Positions 53,860-64,000 of a stretch of 64,000 nucleotides of DNA are shown here, piece after piece. The notes under the pieces were generated by a model that did no database searches, had not been told where the DNA came from, and saw only the letters and a program-made list of their open reading frames with translations. This stretch comes from Leuctra nigra. Taxonomy: Eukaryota > Arthropoda > Insecta > Plecoptera > Leuctridae. Location: NCBI GenBank assembly GCA_934045905.1, contig OW203767.1:16991073-17055072 (forward strand). The letters run 5' to 3'. Every line of letters begins with the position of its first letter. Positions within the stretch are counted from its first letter, which is position 1. Both the position numbers and the translations under genes were made by a program.

Positions 53860-55620
53860 AGAAAAACATGTTTAGAAGGAAGTGAAATTGCACTATAATT
53901 AACTAAAGGCACATCTAGGTGTTGGTATAATGACCGATTAAAGATGATTTCCCCCGCTAACACTATAAGATCTAAGATCCTGGGATCAAGTTTTTAAATT
54001 CAACTCTTTATTTATTATAGCATGTTTTAAGCGAAATTAAGTAGGTAGGTTGTTTTCACTCCCTATTATCATCAGTTTATGTTGTTTAATCAATGTTTTC
54101 ACTCAGTTCTGTTGCTCTGAATTTCTAAATAAAGTCCTGGTTTGCTCATCGTGTCGTTTAAAGTTTTCAACGATTCTGAATTGCACTGATTTTACGAAAT
54201 ACCGTACGAGCCTAATTGACACTAGGACAGCTTCCAAGCATGTTGGGCGGACTGTTTTAGATTCTATTCAAGAAGACTGAATTCTTTCAGGAGTCTCTCA
54301 AAAGCAGGAACTATTTTAGTTTTTTTTTTTACTTACAAAAAACACGAAACGAAAACAATACAGATTAACACCGTCGTCTCTGGAACGTTGAAATCATCTG
54401 CTGCATTGACTTCAAATGAAACCTCAAAACATCGAAACAAGAACTCCTGTTCTTAATTCAATGGATACACATATCTCACTGTAGATGCTCCCTGCTTATA
54501 TTCCGATATTAAAAAACGGGGTCGTAATAATTTAATATTCACTCAATTCTTTCAATCAAATCTCATAAGCTTCAACCCCATACGACATGCTGATTGTAAA
54601 AATATTGATGAAAATTGTGTTTTAGGACCAAGGACTGCAAAAATATCGGTTTTCGTTACATTGTAGAGAAAGTAAATATATTTACCAGTTTGTAATAATA
54701 TGGCATTGAAAGATGAGACGATAAAATTCTTCCGCCTTTGCGTGACGATCTGTCCTTCTCTTTAAGATCACCATAAATTAATATTTATGTGTGTCATACA
54801 GGTATATCTTCGAATAATTAAAACAAATCTACCTAATTTGGCGCAATCACGAAATTAATATTTTACTGCTATTTCTATACTCCTAATTGCAAGTCTGCGC
54901 AGATAATTTGCAACTTTTTAATATCGAAATCACCGCAATTCATAGTTTGCACGTGATGCCATCTCATTGTTGCCTGCCACCATCTTGATGGCACGCAGAA
55001 TAGCTGTGATTCTCTGCTTTTTTGACGATATTTTATAGTCATTTGGTACCTGGAAAATGGTAGGTTCCGGAGATATCTTTAGTACGAAGAGGAATCACTC
55101 ACATTACAAAAATGCATCGATTTACCTCGATAAAGTTATAAATCTGACCCGTCAACGTGCCAACAAAATGTCCGTCATCAGGTGGAAAATTGAACAATTT
55201 TGCATTGCTGATAGGTATAAAACAAAAGAAGTTCTTAAGGAGGGATAAATGATATAAGCACGGTCCTCTGGACATTTCTACAAATTTGCAAAGAATTTCG
55301 AATTTCTAGAAGACCGTTTTATTTACCATGGCAACTCAATTTTACATGTAAACCTGCACTACTCAGATGGAAAAACGTAAAAATAAAGCAGTAAAACCCT
55401 CATCATAGCTCCGTAAAACGTCCACTATAAGGTATACATTTAAAAATGTTATAATAAAATATTGCATCTGATACATGCTAATGTAGTTTTTCAAAAAATT
55501 CTTTACATGGGAAAGCAGCCAAATACGCTTTTAAAAATATCAGCATGACTTTTCCGTATAAAACTGTAACTTTGAAGCGATATATCTCGAAAATTAGTTC
55601 ACGTTGACCACGTTTCTCGT
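53860..55620. other. Non-coding AT-rich stretch
   Basis: No gene, inverted repeat or tandem array that I can support. Short open frames have no family features. Confidence 0.4.
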
Positions 55621-56129
55621 CATATTATGATGCAGAACATATACATCTATTTATATGCGAAATTTGAACGATTTCTATACAAGAAATAATTCGTTGATTA
55701 GTTCTTTGAAAGCAACATTTATGCGTCGCAATTCCATTTCCCCCAATCTGCGGCGTTGAAATCTCGGAAACGCTCAACAACATGATCCGACTCTCGCGCC
55801 CGGGCTTCGTGCCGACTCGCGTCTCTTCGTCATTCGGCCCGAGGAATATACGTGTGTGATTACCGAGACGCAATGTGTCAAGGCTAGCCGGTAACAAAAC
55901 CTCTCGTGCTAATTGTCGGTCTTGTGTAGCGCAGAGCAAGGAGCTACCTGTGTGCCGTGTGGAAACCACACACGTGGGCGAGAGCGCAGATCGCTTCATA
56001 TACACTGTCAGCTGCGATCACGAGCTGCGAGGGAGTAGATTAGCTGTCGACAACAATCAAACGTCGTGGAGATAATTGTTACGGTATTTCGCCAAGAAGC
56101 TAAGATACAGGCTATGCCGCCAAAAATAA

Positions 56130-56545
56130 ATGAGTCTTGGAAATAATCTATTAATGTGTCACCAAGAAACAATCTTGGATATTATCTATAAATTATGTCA
56201 ACAAGAAACAAAGATCTTGGAATCTCTAAATTGTGTCATTAAGAAACAAAGGTCTTGGAAATAATCTATAGATTGTGTCATCAAGAAACAAAGATCTTGG
56301 AAATAATCCATAAATTGTGTCACGAAGAAACAAATAAAATGGAAGTTATCTATAAATTGCGTCACCACAAACAATTAATCTTGGAAATAATCCTTAGATT
56401 GTGTCCCCAAGAAACAAAGATCTTGGGAATAAACTACGGACGTCGCCAAAAATCACTATCTTGGAAATAAGCTTTAAGCTTTATGTGTCACAAAAAATAT
56501 CTTGCAAATAAGTCAGATTATGTGTAAGAAAAACAAATATCTTTA
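56130..56545. repeat. 42-bp degenerate minisatellite, about ten units
   Basis: Units run GGAAATAATCTATAAATTGT plus GTCACCAAGAAACAAAGATCTT. Most are 40-42 bp and diverged by point changes and short indels. Since 42 is a multiple of three, one frame (from 56255) stays open across five units, but this looks incidental. Confidence 0.85.
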
Positions 56546-57106
56546 GAAATCATTACAATTATCCTCAAGGAAAATACTCAGTGCGTATAAATGCTCACTG
56601 TGGGAATCGAACACGCGCTAATGTCTGAACCAACTTGCTCCGTCTAGTTGTAAAGTTCTAAAGTTATAGTATTCTAAAGAAAAACGTTGTAGCAATTTTC
56701 CTAAATCTTGTAAATTCTCCGTCGTTGTTGGAAACTGGGAAACCATGTATTAGCAGAGGGGGCGATGCTTTTTGGGTAAACGCACACGTCTTAAAAGTTA
56801 TCGACGTATTTTGTGCCTCCGAGGCCATTATATCGTTTATTATAGCAGATTTTATGATATAAAACAGTGAAGCACAAGAAAGCGAGTTGACTTTTCCATC
56901 GCTTTCTTTCGACGACGCGCTTTTCTGAGAGCGGTCTTTTAACGACCAACAAAAGAATGGATCCAAACGACAGAAATTGACAAGATGATGTGCAAAAAAT
57001 ATGTTCACATAGATATTGAGACGCCATTATACGCAATATCTTCTCAAAATAGAAGAAGATTACGGCAAGTATTCTTATGGATAACCACTTGTGTTAAATA
57101 ATATTT

Positions 57107-57280
57107 TTAGAAATTTACAAAGAGCATTGAGCAAGGTTTTATAGGGAAAACTTCCAGCTGAGGCAAGATGATAGGAAGGGATGTGAGAAGCGAAAAATAT
57201 CCCACCGAACCGGAGCTCGAACCCGGGAGTGTACTTGCCCAATGAACAAGGTATTTTAGAGACCCGGCCGGGCAAAACAA
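57107..57280 (-). mobile_element. tRNA-derived SINE, second type
   Basis: On the minus strand GCCCGGCCGGGTCTC forms the head, CCCGGGTTCGAGCTCCGG a B box, and the sequence continues through CATCCCTTCCTATCATC to an AT-rich end near 57107. No second copy was found here. Confidence 0.5.
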
Positions 57281-57977
57281 TTCAAGTTCAATTTTGAATT
57301 TCAAATATAAATTTCGGAATTCGTAATTTTGAATTCAAGAATTTCACCCAATTAACACAGAAAAAAATTGACACACGTTTTCAATCATTTGATGAAGATC
57401 AAACATGAACACGTAATTTCAGTAATATGTGTCAGTATAGTTCAGAAGTCGAATGAATTACTCAACTGGACTAAATCTTTCCAAAGGGAATGAAAAATCC
57501 TCGTGAAATCCTGAATGATCTCTGTCGCTAGTAAAACCCAGTGCAACTGAATCGAATTATCCGTGTCGCAACCCACGTCGGCCGTCTGTTGGGATCGCGT
57601 GCCAATCAGCGCTCTTTTCAACATTTGCCACACAAATTCCGCACAAATTCACGCAAATGGCGGAGCCGCGGGGCCGGAATTCCACACACAAAAGAACGAA
57701 TACGATTAAATCACAGATTAAAACAATTCGCTTTAATGTCGAAATCCTGCGAAGGTCCACTAAAATATTAACGTAATGTGCAAATAAATGCAGCATAATG
57801 ATTACTTGGAATACAAAAAATATTTCAACATACTAAAAGGTGAAGGTATACCTACGCCTAGTTTAAAAATAAACGCTACATAATTATATGGTGGGGTTCC
57901 AAAACTGCTTTTCGTAAATTTCAGTATGTCTTAATTAATTGAAAGTCAACGCAGTAATGGGCGCTTGAGTAGTCTGG

Positions 57978-57996
57978 GTAAGGGGGGGGGGGGCGA
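57978..57996. repeat. G-run
   Basis: About ten consecutive G, then CGACCCCC, in an otherwise AT-rich stretch. Confidence 0.7.
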
Positions 57997-59553
57997 CCCC
58001 CTTGGTAAGGATCCTGGAGGCAATACACGTAGAATATCAATTTCCATACGAAATATCAGATTTTACACTACGCAAAAGGAAGTCAAGCACGCAAGTTTGT
58101 TCGAGTACATACAGAAAACCTGTGAATAAAATCAGAAGAAACTTGTACAAGTGTTCAATGACAAGGCACGGGGGAGGGGCGGTGGATTCGGGGCATTAAT
58201 TACTCACGCCATCGCCGCGGCATGATTGTCAATGATTGTTATTCGCCACTCGTCGCCTTCGAGAAGCCACGACTCAAGGGTGTGTTTTTTGCGCGAGCGT
58301 CGGAGCTGAACCAGCACGAGGAAGAGAGCTTCTGTATCCATCATAGCAACGCAACGCACGCCCGTTGGCGGCCCACACCTCGCGATAGTGCAACCATATT
58401 CAGGAAGGATTTGTGAAGCGTTTTTCTATTTCGTTACGAGTTTTAGATGTAACTGTTCCCATTATTTTGAAAACATCGATTGCCATCCTTCATAATCATT
58501 TGTATAGCTAAACCAATTTTTCATTTTCATTGTTCCTATAGCTTATAATAGATTTGTAAATTAATAGTTTAAAGTCAATAATTTTAATTGTAATTGTACG
58601 TACGTTGGATCAAAGTGGTCAACCTTTTTTAAAAAGGACAGCCATCAACAACGTGATTTATATTCGTATACTCATCTGGTATAGGCATCTGCCATATTTG
58701 CTGATGCACTCACTACTTATTGCTATCAAACCTATTCATATTTGCAAAATGTTTGAAAGATTAGTGATTACTCGAAAAACAGCCTAGCTTTTAACTAGTC
58801 TCTGTGCCCAAATTAAGGAAGTATATTTTATTTTCTCATATGGCAGGTTCAACTGACTTTTGTACCTATATTGCTATCAATTTTTTGTTTGGTGATGTTT
58901 GGCGACAGTTCGAAAAAGATATACTACCTTATGACTGATGGTATACAATTTTGAAATAATTGTTTGACGCCCTCGCCTGAAATGTCTTTCTGGATACGCC
59001 ACTGGTTTCATATAGCCTTCACATAAATAAATACTTTTTCACATAATTTGAACGCATGAGGCATCCAAACGCCATTCCTATGCAATTCAGAAACCATGCG
59101 TCACAAAATCACAATTATTCCAAACGCCGATGACGCAATTAGTCAATGATACGCTGTGCAGTTAGTTAACTTCATTCTAACCAACCGAGAGAATATGCAC
59201 TTATTTTGTTTTAAACTTACAGCAGGTAGCCTTTATATAGTAATGCAATTCAAGTATAAGAAGTAGGAACAAGTATAAAAAAAGTATAGGAACAAGTTTT
59301 TTTCCATTCTGAAAGGCGAATCTCAAGGTTCTGGGTTAGGTCCCCGTTGGAGGCGAACCTTGCTAAATCACACAATACATTTCTACCGACATGCAAGTAA
59401 ATTACAATCAATTATTTCACAAAGAACTACAGTATAATCGTGGATGGTGTGCTTTCTAGATAACCCACTTTATATCGTCAATTAGATAATTAAATGTGAC
59501 AATTATAACCTCGAATAAACAAGCACGGCTCTCGATTTGAAAAGAGGAATTAA

Positions 59554-60082
59554 GGTGATACTAGCGCTCGGCCGTTTTAGAAAATTGAGAGAGAAAAATT
59601 GTTTCATAAGTGAGTGTAACTTTTACAGGATGTTCACATGATCAGTCTGATTGTATATTAGTAGCCCTTTTTAATTTTTGCTTATTGCATCGTTAATTAG
59701 GCGCCGGTTATTCAACAAAACCGCGTAAAACGATGAAATTTGCGATACGATTGGAGACCAAACCCGTAAACCAATTGATCTCAAATTTTAATCATGATTA
59801 GATGAAAGACAAACTTAGGGTTATCCCTTGGCACATTTTTGAAATTTAATTTTATACGGCGCCCAGGGAGACGAGAAAATAGCTAATTTTTCACCAAAAA
59901 TCCCCTAATTATTACTAATTAACGAAACAAAAAATTGAAAATGTACCAAGGGATAACCCTAAGTTTGTCTTTTATCTAATCACGATTAAAATTTCAAATA
60001 ATTTGGTCTACCCATTTCGTCTCCAATCGTATCGCAAAAAGTGTCTACAAAAAGCAGCAAAATCGCTCGCGCTTGCAGCACC
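59554..60082. mobile_element. piggyBac-like non-autonomous element with TTAA duplication
   Basis: TTAA occurs at both borders (59550-59553 and 60083-60086), with ends GGTGATACTAGCGCTCG and the complement of GGTGCTGCAAGCGCGAGCG. The interior is itself a large inverted repeat: AATCATGATTAGATGAAAGA, CAAACTTAGGGTTA and CTTGGCACATTTT on one side, their complements on the other. It is the intact relative of the interrupted element at 14827 in DHX37 intron 7. Confidence 0.8.
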
Positions 60083-61051
60083 TTAACTGTCAATTTACAA
60101 AGTATTATTTTTGGACAAATTCGCATTAGGTTCATATTTAGCGGAAATGCTTGAGATTTGGAAAACGATGTGACAGATTTTGACAAGTAGGAAGATCTTA
60201 GCAACAGTGTGATAAAGAAAAGGAAAAATTATTACTATATTTAGCTCAAATGACTTGGACGCTATTGTTTCATACAATATGTTTCACGTTTCTCTTATTA
60301 TACGCATCAGTCAAGATTGACATCATAGAGATAATGAAATTGACGGATTACTAGATATTATAAAAATGCTTACAGAAAAATAACACCCGCCAGAAATCAA
60401 ATAAATTGCATTTTATTATGTTTTAATCAAAGAACACGAGCCGAGAATAAGATTTGAGACATTATTACCAACCGTTTGGAAATGTCGTCGCGCTCGTCAC
60501 GTGATCATTGTTTTGTTCCGAACCCAAGGCCGCGTGATCTCCATTAGGCTCGGAAACACAGAGAATTATCGCGTTCCAGAGAAATATGATAATACATGTT
60601 GTCAGTGCGCGGTGCATGGCTCAGCTACACGTCCAACGATTTCCACCATCGCCGCAGCATTATTGTCAGCTAATTACATGGTAATTGAAACACACGGGTA
60701 ATCCTCTTAGAATCATAACACAAAGCTGACGGCGAGGCGGGATTCCGGGAACACGTGGAATTCGCTCCAGAATGTGGGAAGCCGCAGACAGAAGTGGATT
60801 CCAGATCCAGGGAGTTCATACAATCACTAATTAGTTTATAGATGCGTTATAGAGCGCAAATGCGAACTGTCAAAGCGTCTTTCAGCCAGAGCAAAGAAGT
60901 TTGGCTTTGCAACAACTTTATTTTAAACGACGCTGATGTCGCTACTGAGTCGATTGCTTGCTCCTTAGCTCGAAAATAATCTCGTCTTTCCTGGACTTTG
61001 GGAGACCATCCGGATAATTACGTACATCTACGTCATGAGGTACACCCGCGG

Positions 61052-61233
61052 CCAGAAGAATTGACGGTAAACGGCGAAGTTGGAGCTCGAATTACCGTCA
61101 ATATTTGTCCAATATGGCCATGGGGAAATAATTATGTATGAGGTCAAACCCTCCAGCCCCTGCTCGAAATCTGGATTTTACCTGTGTTTTCGTCTTAATC
61201 AAGTAGAAATTTACAAGCAGTTTATGTGACCGC
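61052..61233. repeat. Dispersed repeat family C, copy 2
   Basis: Matches 8125-8345 in ordered blocks (AATTGACGGTAAAC, AGTTGGAGCTCGAATTACCG, GCTCGAAATCTG, TATGTGACCG). Confidence 0.6.
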
Positions 61234-61426
61234 ATTGGGAAGTGGACGCGCCAAATTCAAATCACAATCAATAAACATGAATTAAACTATGAATAGTGTT
61301 TGGGATGTATTTAGAATGAAAGAAGAAGCATCACGGAACGTTTGTAAAAATGTCTTCAATGAACTAGGTAATTGGCCGTAATCTGCATGGCGATGAAGAC
61401 ACGTCCTGGGGTGCGCGATCACATAA

Positions 61427-61537
61427 AATGATAACTATCTTGTCACGGTGACAAGTATCCTAGAATAACATTGTACATAACATTGAGATGAGAACTGAGA
61501 AGCCTGTCACCGTGACAAGAAAGTTATCCCACCCCTG
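61427..61537. mobile_element. Short palindromic element with TTGTCACGGTGACAA ends
   Basis: GATAACTATCTTGTCACGGT at the left is mirrored by CACCGTGACAAGAAAGTTATC at the right. Each end also contains the palindrome TTGTCACNGTGACAA. The total is about 111 bp, non-coding, MITE-like. Confidence 0.7.
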
Positions 61538-62124
61538 ATGTTGTAATCTTGCTGATCTTGGCTGGTGAGATAAGCTTATGATCGCAAGTGTATGCATGGA
61601 GACTTACAACTGCGGGCCGGTGTTTTGGTTCTGCACCGCGGGCCGGTCAACATCAGCCCCGGCGAGAAAGTCAAATATTAGCACCCGACGCTCGGAGCGA
61701 GATGCAGCGGCGCGCGCAAGTACATCTCTCGCAGCCTCCGAATCACTCCAACAACATTGTCGAGCACCAATTATTACAGATGTTCATTTCCCAGCAGTCT
61801 TAAAGCCGCTGTGAACATCGCGAGTCACGCAAAAAGTCGCGATATTGATATTGTGACATTTTAAATGTAGGAGATAAAAGAGCGAAGCGTAGTGTTTATT
61901 TACCGGTGTGGGAAAAATTCACACTGTTTCTCTAATCAAGCTAATATTCCGCTGACAAATTTCACAGGAAATATCACATGTCACCGCAACTGGTTGCCGC
62001 ATTTTTTTAACAATCGGTTACAGAGTTTGACAATTTTTAAGCTTAATTTGTGAATATTTATTGATCGTTAAGTAAATCCATAGCAATTGCACCTTGGCCA
62101 CTTGCAAATTAAAGTGAGCTCGTG

Positions 62125-62225
62125 GCGGAACCTTCCCAATTCATTTGCCTCTCGATTGAGGGAAAACAAGACAAAAAGCTTGAGGTATAAGGACGGCCGC
62201 GGGAGTCCAGAGTGCCTGAGCCCAC
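62125..62225 (-). mobile_element. tRNA-derived SINE family D, copy 4 (fragment)
   Basis: Shares CTCGATTGAGGGAAAAC and GGACGGCCGCGGGAGTCCAG with copy 1; the B box is decayed. Confidence 0.45.
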
Positions 62226-62716
62226 TTGCTCTTAATTGTTCTCCGATTGTTCTGTGATCAGGTACCGCAAGGCCGCCACCATCACGCTCGTAAGCCGGGT
62301 AGCTATCAGATGCGATCTCACACCGACATGATCTCTTGTAGTTGCCAGTTAATTGCCGCCTCCATCTCCAAGGCAACCCGCGCCAGGGTTGCGCTAACAA
62401 GACGCTATGTACGCGGATACGCTCCACTCAGTCCGCTACAGCAGTGACCGATTCGAGCCGGAACAAAGCGATTTATTGCTCCATCGAAACATGTGAGAAC
62501 AAATAGGATAATGGTGTTATTACACGTAGAAACGTGTTCTCCACACACTGTACATTCACGCATGGGGTTTTGGCAAAGGACCGTGTTATTTGGTAACGAT
62601 AAACTAAGCGAGGCAATTTGTTTTAATCAAAATATCCCTGGATACAAGTCCTAAGAATATTAGACCTTATTGCGATACTAAGGTCAAAATTACTATATTA
62701 AGTTGGTAGAAATTCA

Positions 62717-62742
62717 CCCTTAGACAGCAGTCTAAGGGTGTC
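62717..62742. repeat. Perfect short hairpin
   Basis: CACCCTTAGAC and GTCTAAGGGTG form an 11-bp perfect stem with a 4-base loop. It may be a factor binding site or a remnant of an element end; no function is claimed. Confidence 0.6.
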
Positions 62743-63135
62743 TATAAGGTTCAAATAATTATGAGAGCATATTTCCGTGACTTACATCGTTATGGTAATC
62801 TGACAGTGTTTTATATTAACTCCAGATTGTTTGACAAAATTCAATAATGTGAAGGCAAATTAATATAAAAACGTTTTAAGGTTTCCTTCCTTTCCTCTGC
62901 CCCTTTCCTCTAAATTATTCATCTTTAATCTGCGGAAAAGTTTCCCTTCCAAAGAAGTTTATAAAATCAATGTTTTATACCTTAGCCTCTCAATTATCTC
63001 GAAAAGTGAACAGTTCATTAGAATTTTACTGCTTTTAATAACTTCACGAGTATAATTATAACAATTACGAAGGAGGTTTTCAGTTGCTACTAATTTTCCT
63101 AAAATCTATTTGTTTGGAAGGGAAACTATATACGT

Positions 63136-63222
63136 AGATGGTTCATAATTTGTCTCTCTCTCTGATCCATAACATAAACATATTTTTATATGGAGCAGAG
63201 AGAGATAGAGTTTAACCATCTA
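63136..63222. repeat. Imperfect inverted repeat
   Basis: TAGATGGTTCATAATTTGTC with a TC run is mirrored by an AG run with GTTTAACCATCTA. The 87-bp hairpin lies next to the Helitron-like terminus at 63237. Confidence 0.6.
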
Positions 63223-63236
63223 ATTTCCTTAACTAT

Positions 63237-64000
63237 CTAGTGGAGCGGTCGCTCCACGCCAGCCAAGTCGTACGGCGCGCGCACACACTCATTTAAAAAG
63301 GCTGGAGCAAACCCACTTTTACTGTAAGCATCAAAGTGGCATTTTCGGCCTACTGGATCTTAAAATTGGAAAATCTCACATTGTTGCGATCTATCTTAAT
63401 TTCGAGCTATGGCCCACCCTACAACATATACCAAATTTGGGAACAATAGGTTACGCCCTTGGCGCGCTAGAGGGAGGTGAAAACAGTGTTTTAGGGCGGT
63501 TTTCATAATAATAATAATAATAATAATAATAATCTCAGTAGTAGTAGTAGTAGTAGTCTCCTGGAATTCAAATCCGGTAAACAGGCCACAGCATAAACGG
63601 CTGAACCGATTGATCCCACATTTTTACCACGTGTGCACTTTTGGCGTCTGATTTAACCTTCACCCCATGAATTTTTTGTGCCGCCATTTTGAAACCGGAA
63701 GTGACGTCATATCTCGTCAACGGCTGGACCGATTGGAACGAAAATTGCGCCAAACGATTCAGACGGTCATCTATATGCATGATAAGTAGCAAAAGACGTA
63801 ACATTATGTTAAAGAAACCGGAAATGACGTAATGAAATTTGAAATACATCGATTGGCTTTTTGGCAACAAAGGTTTAACCGATTATTTTGATATTTATGT
63901 AACGTATGTACTTTTGACGTCTCATGTGACTTGTTATAAAACCAACCGGAAGCCGCCATTTTGAAACCGGAAGTGACATCATATCTCAATAACGGCTAAT
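63237..64000 (-). mobile_element. Helitron-like element, copy 2 (cut by the window edge)
   Basis: In reverse orientation to the copy in DHX37 intron 11 and ending at the same hairpin plus CTAG. Beyond the shared 230-bp 3' part it has AAT and AGT triplet runs (63508-63557), then several GGAAGTGACGTCATATCTCG-like units with ACGGCTGAACCGATTG words, repeated at 63660-63740 and 63940-64000. The element continues past the window. Confidence 0.6.

Overview
This is a eukaryotic nuclear window, most likely from an insect. The genes are split by many GT-AG introns, intergenic space is AT-rich, and MITEs, SINE-like elements and minisatellites are everywhere. A ZAD zinc-finger protein (a family expanded in insects) and orthologues of metazoan DHX37 and BAHD1/winged eye are present. 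I cannot name the species; nothing points to a bacterium, phage or virus.

Layout, left to right. (1) 1-1088, minus strand: the 5' part of a gene for a probable transposase-derived zinc-finger protein; it runs off the left edge. (2) 2385-3766, plus: the 3' two exons of a CCDC86/Cgr1 ribosome-biogenesis factor. (3) 5099-9672, minus: a three-exon ZAD plus ten-finger C2H2 protein, tail to tail with CCDC86. (4) 10111-28307, plus: a complete 20-exon gene for the DEAH-box RNA helicase DHX37 (Dhr1/kurz), head to head with the zinc-finger gene across about 440 bp. I read the whole gene as 1177 residues with consistent intron phases. (5) 31007-36999, minus: six 3' exons of a BAHD1-type chromatin protein ending in a BAH domain; its 5' end is not located. 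(6) About 37-64 kb: no gene I can support, but two minisatellites, a degenerate satellite, SINEs, MITEs, an inverted tRNA-like pair and scattered GC-richer non-repetitive islands that could be regulatory.

Functional links: CCDC86/Cgr1 and DHX37/Dhr1 both act in nucleolar ribosome biogenesis; the zinc-finger and BAHD1 proteins are nuclear regulators. This may be chance clustering.

The most interesting material is the mobile DNA. Three hAT-like elements have exact 8-bp target duplications, two of them nested in older elements, one with a paralogous empty site in this same window. A tRNA-like inverted dimer sits inside a 14-bp target duplication. A foldback element with 158-bp arms, a Helitron-like element with a second copy at the right edge, and a recognisable non-LTR reverse-transcriptase fragment also occur. 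I did not find a convincing undescribed multi-gene system.
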